DNA of 64,000 nt from Arabidopsis thaliana (lineage: Eukaryota; Streptophyta; Magnoliopsida; Brassicales; Brassicaceae), in contig NC_003076.8 in the NCBI RefSeq assembly GCF_000001735.4, positions 6,820,001 through 6,884,000 of the forward strand. Reading direction: 5' to 3'. The notes beneath the pieces were generated by a model that saw only the letters and a program-made list of their open reading frames with translations, was not told the DNA's origin and searched no databases. Below are positions 1-9,202 of the stretch, in pieces (within the stretch, counting starts at the first letter, position 1; the number at the start of each line of letters is the position of its first letter). Position numbers and translations under genes: made by a program.

Positions 1-219
1 ATGCAATTGTGTGGATGACTTAATTTTGGACACCTTTACCTTGACTTCTCTGAAATTATTTTCGTCTAGGCATTCATAATGTCGTCCTCTAGGTCTTGTT
101 ACCTTTTGTAAAACTTGGTTCTTAATTAGAGTCATCACTATACTACCTTTTGAATCTTTCCTGGGTTCCGTCTATCTTCCTCAGTTGAAACCTGATAAAC
201 CACTTTCTAATGTGCACAG
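1..219 (+). other. Probable intron of the nucleoporin-like gene
   Basis: No exon is evident here. A good acceptor (GTGCACAG at 212-219) opens the next exon, so this stretch is most simply the end of an intron whose upstream exon lies outside the window. Confidence 0.5.
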
Positions 220-1620
220 CTTAGCAAGGGAAGGGATGGTGGACTTTTTGGACCCAGTAGAAGAACTCGTCAGAGCGCCACGCCGTCCATGGTGTCTCCT
301 TATTCACGACCTTCCCGTGGTGCATCTCGTTTTGAAAATTCTGCTATCATGAAGAGCTCTGAAGCAGGGGAATCAAGTTACCTATCTAGGTCCCAGATAA
401 CAACTTATGGTAAGCATAAAGAGGCAGAAGTTGGTACCCTGACTGTGCCTACACATTCTAGTCAGATTGCTAGGACAATATTGGATCACCTTGAACGGAC
501 CCAATCCCAATCCACCCCAAAAAATAAAACTGCCGAGTTAAAGCTTGCCACTTCCTGGAGACATCCACAGTCTTCGAAAACCGTTGAAAAAAGCAGCTCG
601 GACGTCACCAATGTGAAAAAGGATGGCTCAGCTAAATTGCATGAAGATATCCAGAACATTTTCTCTCAGAATCAGCCATCCTCTGTTCTTAAACCACCTG
701 CAACTACCACTGGTGACATTCAAAATGGAATGAACAAGACCGCTTCAGCGACAAATGGAATATTCCGTGGAACACAAGCAGCAAGTAGCGGTGGTAACGC
801 ACTCCAATATGAGTTTGGGAAGCCTAAGGGTTCTCTTTCCAGAAGCATGCATGATGAGGTACTTTGAGTACTCGTCTTTTTTTTCTTAATGCATCTTGCA
901 TCATGTTTTGGCTTCTGAGTGCGAGGAACCTTGATATACCCCGTAACATAGGAAGTAAACAAGCTTAATGAGTTTTTCATTCGTTTGTGACTTTAAAACA
1001 ACCCAGATCTCTCCGGAAACTGGAGAATGGTAACATTTGTGGAGCTATATATATCTTTGTTGACCGTTTGAATTTTGATCTTGTGGCAAATTGAATTGCA
1101 GTTGGGTACTTCTTCTCAGGACGCTGCAAAAGCTGTTCCCTATTCTTTTGGAGGGGAAACTGCAAATCTCCCCAAACCACCATCTCACTCACTGGGAAAT
1201 AACAAACCGGTACTTCCATCGATCTCAGTAGCCAAGCCCTTCCAAAAATGGGCAGTCCCTTCGGGTTCAAACGCTGGCTTCACATTCCCGGTCTCTTCAT
1301 CTGATGGAACAACATCATCAGAGCCCACAACTCCATCCATCATGCCCTTCACAACAAGCCCACCAGTAGCAAGTGGTGGTGGTGTTGCCATTACGAATCA
1401 TCACGAAGCGAGAAAAGATTACGAGATTCCTCAATTTAGTTTCGACGGCAGCAACAGAAGAGGAGATAAGTCGCCCCTGGTGTTTTCGTTTCCCTCTGTA
1501 AGCGAAGAGGTGGTCAGTGAGGATGATGATGCGAGGTTTGGTATCAAATACACATTTGGGTCAGAAAAGCCGGAGAGGATATCATTCAGCTCAGCAGGAA
1601 GTGACGGTGTCTGCTGTTAA
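220..1620 (+). CDS. Nucleoporin-like protein, C-terminal part (5' truncated by window)
   Basis: Two coding exons are visible, 220-858 and 1102-1620 (stop TAA), joined in phase 0 by a 243-nt intron. The translation is low in complexity and rich in Ser, Thr, Pro and Gly. It has FG-type dipeptides in FSFDG, VFSFPS, YTFGS and YSFGG contexts, and ends in an acidic EEVVSEDDD patch and GVCC. This fits the unstructured tail of a plant nuclear-basket nucleoporin of the NUP1/NUP136 type, which lines the pore and contacts transport receptors. The family call rests on FG-like repeats, composition and map position (AT5G20200), because no globular domain is visible. The N-terminal part lies upstream of the window. 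Other intrinsically disordered FG-containing proteins cannot be excluded. Confidence 0.8.
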
Positions 1621-2159
1621 AAGACAAGGACAACGGTCTTTGTTTCTTGTATGTTTTCCAAAAAAATTTCCTTTTTTGTTTTCTCGAATTGTTTTTGCTT
1701 CTTTACTTTTGAGAGTAGAATTTTGTGCCTAGATCATGAGTTTTGATTTCTATTCATTTGAGGATTGATTTCTTTATGAATCCGATTTTTATAAAAATAA
1801 AAGGTTAATCGAGATTTATAGGTCGAAAATGTCATTTGATTACTTTAAAATAATACTAACTTTTTACGTTTTAAGTATTTTCTCTCGTATATCCTTAATG
1901 TTGGAAGAATTTGATTGGTGAAAGCAGAGTTGTAGCAATATAAAATTGATGTAATTAGCAGAGTTTGTGGTGGGTTCGAATTAGAGAACAAAAGATATGC
2001 CACGTTATATCGTCCCCGCGTATTAGCCACAATCTATCGAAGACGCAGCAAAGTTAAAGCTTCTCTTATTTTCCAGACGAACACTCGTGTGTGTGGTGGT
2101 GGGTGTTCCTGATCTGATCTTCCTTGACTGTACTTGTAACCAGGGTTTGTTGAATCCTC
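1621..2159. other. Intergenic: nucleoporin 3' UTR and zinc-knuckle gene leader
   Basis: AT-rich sequence of about 540 bases. AATAAA-like signals such as ATAAAAATAAAAGG near 1791-1803 could serve the upstream gene's polyadenylation. The last ~100 bases before 2160 are more GC-rich and probably hold the next gene's promoter and 5' UTR. No further gene is seen. Confidence 0.6.
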
Positions 2160-5100
2160 ATGTGCTCGATTCTTGCTAGGTTTCAGGTTTTGCAGCCACC
2201 ACAATGGATGAGAAAGAAGAAGACCCGATTTCAGTTCCTTCTCAATCCCAACTCAAAATTCGTCTTTTTTCCTCGCGCGATTTCTTCTTCTTCTTCTTCT
2301 TCTTCCGACAACAACAACGATGGTTCAGTTTCATCTTCCAGACAAAACAACGTACTATATTATTAAAACCTTTCTCTATCTCTTACAAATCGTATACGAA
2401 AATTCTCCACTCTTTGTTTGTACTCACATTGATGGAATTTCACTTTTGCCCCTGCTTTGAAACAGCGACAGATGGGTTATGATCCTTCAGAGGAACTCTT
2501 TGGTGTTGATTTCAAGCCCAGGTCAGACAATTTCAAAACCTCTTTTATACTGAATTCACGATCAATTTCATGAAACAGCTCTAAACTCAAAACAACTATG
2601 AAGCTTCTTAATGAAAACAATCACTAGTTTTCTCATTCTTTTATAAAAGCAAGAGTATGATAATTTTGGCATCTGCCTGCAATGTCTTATTTGAGTTAGG
2701 ATCAGACAAGTGGAAGTCCTAAACAATCTTTCATAAAAAAAAATAGAAAAACCAAGCATGGATGCATAAGTAAACTAAAACGTAAAAGACAAGCATGGAT
2801 GTAGAAGTAATCTTGAAAATAGAATAGTGGAAGCATTAAACAATCCTTCATAAATTCAAGAAATAGAAAATCCTAAATAAAAATAAGAAAAAAACATAAC
2901 ATTCCAGCCTCCCAAAGTAAAGTCTTGTCCTCAAGGCTTGCTCCTGTGGTAGTGTAGTCTATTCTTCTTACATAGCACGTATCTCTCCATCCATGATTGC
3001 CTTATCCTCAGAAGTCATCAAAGATGGAGTACGGCTGATAGCCGGGATAACAAAGGCCTGTTCCTTCCATGTCAAAATATTCTTGGTGCGACGAATATTG
3101 GCGTCTACCCTTTGCTCGGTTGTTAAAATTCAACTCTCTCTCGATTGCTTTTGCGGTGCGTATAGCCATCTCTGGTCCTTCAGCATCGTTTGGTCGGAAC
3201 ATCACCCGGATTTCTTCTTTAAGTCCATTAAGAAACATGCCTTTTACAAGTTGGTCCTTATTACCTATTTGAGCTGCCCGAGCACGGAATTCATTAGCGT
3301 ACTCATCTACGGATCCTGTTTGTCGAAGTGATGCCAATTGTTCTTCAGGAGAGGCCGTAATATCTCCTCCTCCAAATTCTTCTATAAGCTCAGTTTTTAG
3401 TTGAGACCATGTTAAAGTCGGGTTCTCTTGTCGTAGACATTGTAACCAGAGTAGAGCATCACCTTCCATACTCCTGAATGCAGTGTCTACCTTGCAAACC
3501 TCTGGAGCGAGTTGCAAAGTAAAGTAAACTTCAATGATTTCTAGCCATATGAAGAGATGGTCTCCATCAAAACTTGGCATCTCAATGTCCTCCTCAAGGA
3601 CAGTTGCAGATTCTTGTTTAGAATGCGACGATTTTGAAGCCGAAACCATCCTTGTAAACTCCAAAATAGCATCCTGGATCTCTTTCTGTCTCTTATGAAA
3701 CCCAATAAATTCTTCATGCAAGGCCTTGTGGTACTTTTCTATCGCGATCAAACGTGACTCAATCCTACTGGTAGTCATTCCTCAAGTTCTTATTTGCAGG
3801 TAGTTAACAATCACGGTCACACAGAACCCCACGAAAAGCTCTCTTTATTGCAAGACTCAAAGAAACCCAAAACGTATAAAACTCAAAGCTCTCTCTAGCT
3901 TGTATGAGTCTCATAATCGAGACCCTATCTTTATTTATACTAAAACGTAAAAGCAAAGCACTCTACTAATAGGAAAAAAAAAAAAATGCCAAAATGGAAA
4001 CTCTTTGAAGTTTGAGGAAAAAAAAAACTCTTAATAATTTCCTAAAAAGAAAAAGAAAATCTTAAAAAAGTAAGGAATACATATTGTTACTTGGTCAAGT
4101 CGGTGTACTTGATAGTTGGTAAAATACATGATCCACAATTTGGCTAAGCTTCAAAAATGTGCTTTTGGTGATGGTTTATTCAGGTTCATATCTGGTGATT
4201 CGCGTGAACCAAGGTCATGGTTTGGTCCTAACGGTCAGTACATTCGAGAGCTTCCTTGTCCAACTTGTAGGGGAAGAGGTTATACTTCATGTTCAAATTG
4301 CGGAATCGAGAGGTCGCGATTAGACTGCCCTCAATGCAAAGGAAAGGTACTTAAAAGTATTAAATTACTTTAAACTTTTGAGTAACAAAAGTCTTTCCTT
4401 GTTATAGAAACTTTGCTTAAATTTGTGTAGGGCATAATGACTTGTCTCAGATGTTTGGGGGATTGTGTCATATGGGAAGAATCAATCGATGAACGACCTT
4501 GGGAGAAAGCTAGATCCAGGTAGTGTTGTTATTCAAGAGTTGAAGTCTTAATTCTGTTTAATGTTTGACTAATAAACCTCATTTTTTTCTGCCACAGTTC
4601 TCCATTTAGAGTAAAGGAGGATGATGAGGTTGATAATTTAGAGATAAAGTTCAGTAAAAGGCGAAAATCGAAGCGGATTTATCAGTCACCAACTCCTGAA
4701 GTTGGACAAAAGATCAGCCGATCTCTAAAAGTTAGTTTCATTCATATACACTTCATGTTATTCTACTCTCTCCATGGGAAATTGTCATAGTCAGTCCAAA
4801 TTATGGTTTTTATAGAGTCTCAATGCCAAAACTGGACTTTTTAGTAAGCGCATGAAGATTATACATCGTGATCCAGTGCTTCATGCTCAAAGAGTAGCTG
4901 CAATTAAGGTCTGTAATCTACTCCATTTTGTTTTATATCCTAAATTAACATGGAACAAGTTTTGTTGTTTTTTTCCCTTGAATCTGCTTAGTGTTGTTGT
5001 GTTCTAGAAAGCTAAAGGAACACCAGCTGCTAGAAAGCATGCATCCGAATCTATGAAAGCTTTCTTCAGTAACCCTGTAAACCGTGAACAGAGAAGCCTA

Positions 5101-5771
5101 TCTATGAAAGGTAAGTCTCAGTTTCTTGGTAGAATTTCAGAGTTTAGGTCCATGTAGTACTCTTTTGTTTCTTGAGCTTTATCTGTTTACATTCTCCAAT
5201 AATGTGAGATCACTGTGATGAATTAGGTTGAGGCTTGTCACTTAAAGTTGAGATATAATGTTGATTCGAAGTGTAGAAATGTAGGTTTCGATTTGATTTC
5301 CTTTTGTGGTGACAGTTCCATGTGCAAGCTATGAAATGGTAAAAGAACCATTTTTCTCTCATTGATTCAGGAACTAAGTTTTACTGCAAGAACTGTGGAC
5401 AGGAAGGCCATAGACGCCATTACTGTCCAGAACTAGGCACTAATGCGGACAGAAAATTTAGATGTCGGGGTTGCGGCGGGAAAGGCCACAACCGTAGAAC
5501 TTGTCCTAAGTCGAAATCAATAGTCACTAAAGGCATTTCCACTAGGTATCACAAATGTGGAATATGCGGTGAGAGAGGTCACAACAGCAGAACATGCCGG
5601 AAGCCGACCGGAGTGAATCCTAGTTGCAGTGGTGAAAATTCCGGGGAAGATGGTGTTGGTAAAATAACGTATGCTTGTGGGTTCTGCAAGAAAATGGGAC
5701 ATAATGTAAGAACCTGTCCAAGTAAACAAGTTTCAGACAGTGATTCTTGTTTAGAGCAAGAAGGTTCTTGA
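2160..5771 (+). CDS. CCHC zinc-knuckle protein with DnaJ-type Cys-rich domain
   Basis: Eight coding exons: 2160-2351, 2466-2521, 4184-4346, 4431-4519, 4598-4730, 4816-4908, 5008-5110 and 5371-5771, totalling 409 residues. The N-terminus (first ATG at 2160) is basic and hydroxylated with an 8-Ser run, which resembles an organelle transit peptide. Residues 108-145 carry four CxxC pairs (CPTC, CSNC, CPQC, CLRC) with RGRG/KGKG spacing, like a DnaJ-type zinc finger. The C-terminus has four CX2CX4HX4C knuckles at about 282-295, 308-321, 339-352 and 379-392. Such knuckles usually bind single-stranded nucleic acid, so an RNA-related role, perhaps in an organelle, is inferred. The basic stretch SKRRKSKR around 190-200 could instead be nuclear. 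The 1.66-kb second intron holds an antisense gypsy element. Map position suggests AT5G20220. Confidence 0.92.
2640..4081 (-). mobile_element. Degenerate non-autonomous Ty3/gypsy LTR element inside intron 2 of the zinc-knuckle gene
   Basis: The element lies antisense to its host gene. In its own direction it starts near 4081 with TG followed by T-rich sequence, and has a TATA-like TATAAATAAAG near 3930. It continues through a GCAATAAAGAGAG stretch, then a gag frame (3778-3008), then a purine tract TTTGGGAGG near 2915. After that comes TGTTATG plus T-rich sequence like the first terminus. Both ends share a TTTTACGTTTTAGT block. No protease, reverse transcriptase, RNase H or integrase is present between gag and the purine tract, so the copy cannot mobilise itself. 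The 2640 boundary is approximate because the second LTR is rearranged. I could not identify a primer-binding site or target duplication. Confidence 0.75.
3008..3778 (-). CDS. Retrotransposon gag polyprotein (Ty3/gypsy-type), intact frame
   Basis: A 256-residue uninterrupted frame starts at ATG 3778 and stops at TGA 3010-3008. Residues about 67-195 match the retrotrans_gag pattern: MPSFDGDHLFIWLEIIEVYF, then GDALLWLQ, a W-x-x-L-K-x-x-L-x-x-E-F-G block, EQLASLRQTGSVDEYANEF, and KGMFLNGLKEEIR. A helical segment (residues 1-45) precedes it. There is no CCHC knuckle at the C-terminus and no downstream pol. Gag normally forms the virus-like particle around the element's RNA. An open frame without pol suggests a fairly young insertion, trans-mobilisation by autonomous relatives, or retention by chance. 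It is read opposite to the host gene. Confidence 0.88.
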   Translation of the reverse strand: MTTSRIESRLIAIEKYHKALHEEFIGFHKRQKEIQDAILEFTRMVSASKSSHSKQESATVLEEDIEMPSFDGDHLFIWLEIIEVYFTLQLAPEVCKVDTAFRSMEGDALLWLQCLRQENPTLTWSQLKTELIEEFGGGDITASPEEQLASLRQTGSVDEYANEFRARAAQIGNKDQLVKGMFLNGLKEEIRVMFRPNDAEGPEMAIRTAKAIERELNFNNRAKGRRQYSSHQEYFDMEGTGLCYPGYQPYSIFDDF

Positions 5772-6625
5772 ACCTGTTTATTTGGTTAGGCTTGGTTTTG
5801 CTATTGAAGCTGAAATAACCAATCACTGACAAGTCCTTTTTAGCGGATGGATATTTCGGGTTTATAATCGGACCAATCACTTGAGTCCCGATTGGTCTTT
5901 TTTGAACTATCTAAACTCAAACAAAAACTGAAGTGAGTTTGACCGCTTTTGGTTTCGGGTTATGACCGCATTCGTTTACGTGCAAGTATATATACTTGTT
6001 GGGTTGATTTTTCTTGAATACGACCTGAATTGGTACAACGGACCCATGCAAAGAAAGACAATCGAGCCTAGAAATTTCTGAACAATTATCGACTTATCCA
6101 TATAAATGCTATAAACACCTAATATCTCATCCATATCCACATTTAACACTTTGTTTTTTCTAACATTAGTATGCTACTATTCTTCGATGCCTTAATATCG
6201 GATGGTTATTATTAGGTAGTTATATTTAGTCTGAACACTAAATTTTATAATCATTACCCAAAAAGTAATTAGTCACGTTTTTTACTTGATCTAAATTTAC
6301 AAATGTACAATGTCTTTACGCGCTAAAAATAACAATTGTGGACAAAAAAAACTTAGCAGACAAAATTGACCACAAGTGATAATATCTAAATTTGGATTTG
6401 TTCAACGACACAACACGTAACGCGTCTTCCCGTATCTTGCGTATGACTCCTTGAGAGCCTCTCTTTAATTGTCCTATAAATATAAGTCTCTCTTGCAAGA
6501 CTTTTGAAACCACAACAAACACAAAAATCAAAAGGGGTCATTTACTATCTTTTAAGAGACGACATATATAGTTCTCGACCAAGAAAAGAAAAGGGGGTGA
6601 CCTGAGTTCTTCAACACATAACATA
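5772..6625 (+). other. Intergenic with BCB promoter and leader
   Basis: About 850 AT-rich bases separate the zinc-knuckle gene from BCB. A TATA-like TATAAATATA at 6475-6484 lies ~140 nt before the BCB start. Several ACGT-containing words occur (ACGTGCAAG near 5980, CACGTAACGCG near 6415), which could bind bZIP factors; this is inference only. Confidence 0.55.
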
Positions 6626-7408
6626 ATGGCCGGAGTTTTCAAAACGGTTACGTTTCTTGTTTTGGTTTTCGCTGCCGTTGTTGTCTTCGCGGAGGACTAC
6701 GATGTTGGTGATGATACGGAATGGACGAGACCTATGGACCCCGAGTTCTATACTACTTGGGCTACCGGTAAAACTTTCCGTGTAGGCGACGAGCTCGGTG
6801 AGTTTTATTGTTCTTATAGCTGAAATATGTCTTTGTTTTTCTTGTTCTTATAACAGTCATAGTTATGGGATCGTGCATGGATCATGTCGGTGTTGTTCTG
6901 TCTTTCTTTCTATATTCTTATGAACATATTTTAGCTAAAAAAGGGATTAATTGAGTTTCCACCGACTGATGTTGATATTCTTATTACAGAATTTGATTTC
7001 GCTGCTGGGAGGCATGATGTGGCAGTTGTATCAGAAGCTGCATTTGAAAACTGTGAGAAAGAGAAACCCATTAGCCACATGACCGTTCCTCCGGTCAAAA
7101 TTATGCTAAACACCACTGGACCACAATACTTTATCTGCACCGTCGGTGACCATTGTCGTTTTGGTCAAAAACTTTCCATCACTGTAGTTGCTGCTGGTGC
7201 AACTGGAGGTGCTACTCCTGGTGCCGGTGCTACCCCAGCACCTGGATCAACCCCAAGTACTGGAGGAACCACTCCTCCCACTGCGGGTGGGACCACAACA
7301 CCTTCAGGCTCTAGCGGAACCACTACTCCAGCTGGAAATGCCGCTTCCTCATTAGGTGGTGCTACTTTTCTGGTCGCTTTTGTTTCTGCTGTTGTTGCTC
7401 TCTTTTGA
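6626..7408 (+). CDS. BCB: Blue copper-binding protein (stellacyanin-type phytocyanin)
   Basis: Exons 6626-6797 and 6990-7408 encode 196 residues, the size of Arabidopsis BCB (AT5G20230). Residues 1-22 form a hydrophobic signal peptide ending in VVVFA. The mature part is a plastocyanin-like domain (about 24-125). Its type-1 copper ligands are His in GRHDV, Cys in FICTVGDHC, His in GDHC and, at the axial position, Gln in RFGQKL. Gln in place of Met marks a stellacyanin-type site. A Pro/Thr/Gly-rich arabinogalactan-like stretch (130-175) and a hydrophobic C-terminal tail ending in VVALF indicate a GPI-anchored cell-surface protein. The family is linked to stress responses, redox chemistry and lignification; BCB is a known stress- and senescence-responsive gene. 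The intron falls at the usual phytocyanin position. Confidence 0.98.
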
Positions 7409-9202
7409 GTCACACTCGAAACCTAGTTATGTATTTGTTTTACCTTACTCTCCTTATTTAAATAGTCATGTATTTGATTATTTGTGAGAATAAGGACTTG
7501 TTTTCAAGTCATTATAAACGTCTTATACTTGTGATTAGTATTGAGTTTCAATATATGATTATTCGGTTGCAAAATAAAGAGTGGGTTTCAATATCATTGA
7601 GATTACTACTATATATTACCATATTTCATGAAAATTAGTCATCTTCTTCATCCAATTTGTCTAGTTTTCATGTATAATTAGACAAAATTTGCCTTCTCAA
7701 TATTTTCAATCAACGAGTAAACATTACCTGATTGTGAACCGAAGTTAGAATAATATTAAAAAGACATAGGTTATCTACTAATTCAATATACCAACAATAT
7801 GGTATTTTTGTTTCAGTGGATACGTTTCTCACCTGAATTCACAACTTTTTTTTTTTTTTTTTTTTTTTTTTGTGTGTGGAGATTTTTAATCTCTGGCTTT
7901 ATAGTTTGATAATCGAGAAAATGCCAAAAAGTATGCCCGTACTAAGTACAAAACATAAGACCACAAAATTCCACAATAAATTGACACGTGTCTGATCGAC
8001 GTGAATCAAGAAAACCATAAACTTGTTTTGTTTTCAACAACCAAAGACATTTTCCCCATAACAATGTAAGCATGATAAAGTCTAATGGTTATACCAAGGT
8101 CTTTGGTAATTACACTGCTCCTTTTTCTTTTTTTTTTTTCCTTTTTCTAAACCATCTGAATTTAACTTTATTTTATTTACTTCATTTGTCAATGTGATAT
8201 CTTCAACTTTCAATAATTTAATATGTTTGATTTTTTAGTGTAGCTACGATATTCGATAAGACCTATATATGACATAGAGTTCTTGAAATAGCAAGTCTTG
8301 GTTTTGCCAAAGTAAGAACCTGTAAAAATAAAAGCAATTCTTTACAGAGATTTTTGGTTTTAAATCTACAAAGTTGCAAAACTCGTTGCTTTCATTTGAT
8401 TTAATGGTTAGTTTTCGAGATAGACAAAATGGGAAATTTATTTGCAAAATGATTTAGTTGCAAAATCATTGGGACACTATCTTATTTCACGTTTTATATA
8501 ATTGATGACATAATAAGATAGTTTCCCAAAGTAATTAATTGATGATATATGTGGTTGGATAAGAAATTATGGTATTATCATGTTTGCCTCTCAAATTTAA
8601 ATTTAATTAATTATATACATACACGAGTAAGCTAAATAAAAGTTTGACCACATTTCATATGAAGAATTTTATCTTTCCAGATATCTAGAATTTGTTTTCT
8701 CTACACAGTTCATTGAAGAAAACATAGTACGGAAGAGACCAGAGGTTAATTAAACGACACTTTAACCTATCACGAGAGAGACTGAGATGATCAAATCAAA
8801 TGAAAGAAAATAAACATCAATCACATGCAAAGAGTGTTCATTAAGCAAAATCACTAAGTTTGTTTTTACTTTATTTTATTACGTTACTTCAAGTTTTTTT
8901 TTTATCTTCTTGGTACTGTAAAAAAAGGAGAGAAAATAGAGTTGGCTATGTGTAATAAGCGAACCAAAAGCAAGCCTTCCATGACTGTGCCCTCAAGAAA
9001 GTAGCTTTGTTTTCAATCCCAAACTGTCAAAGTCTCTCTTCACCTCAAGATTAATCAAAACATTTCTCTCTCTATCTCATCAATGTTACTTTAAAACCAA
9101 TGCTCCTCTTCTTGTTCTTCATATAAACCACATATCCTCTCCTCCATATCTTAACAATTTCATAGCAAACCCTAAAATTGAGAAAGAGATAGAGAGAGAA
9201 AG
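7409..9202 (+). promoter_or_regulatory. BCB-PI intergenic region containing the PI promoter
   Basis: About 1.8 kb without a credible gene. It holds a 26-base T run (7846-7871), a palindromic G-box-like GACACGTGTC at 7983-7992, and a TATA-like ATATAAACC near 9120, ~80 nt before the PI start. I found no perfect CC(A/T)6GG CArG box by eye, although PI is known to be maintained by AP3/PI and activated by LFY. Confidence 0.6.
7846..7871. repeat. Poly(T) run of 26
   Basis: An uninterrupted run of 26 T's ahead of TGTGTGTGG. Homopolymers of this length are length-unstable and prone to sequencing error. Confidence 0.95.

Noticed and set aside
1185..1391. Minus-strand open frame over the nucleoporin exon
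   Set aside because: It is a frame shadow of the Ser/Pro-rich coding exon, with no start context or independent support.
7165..7413. Minus-strand Pro/Val-rich frame opposite BCB
   Set aside because: A shadow of the repetitive Pro/Thr/Gly-coding stretch on the plus strand.
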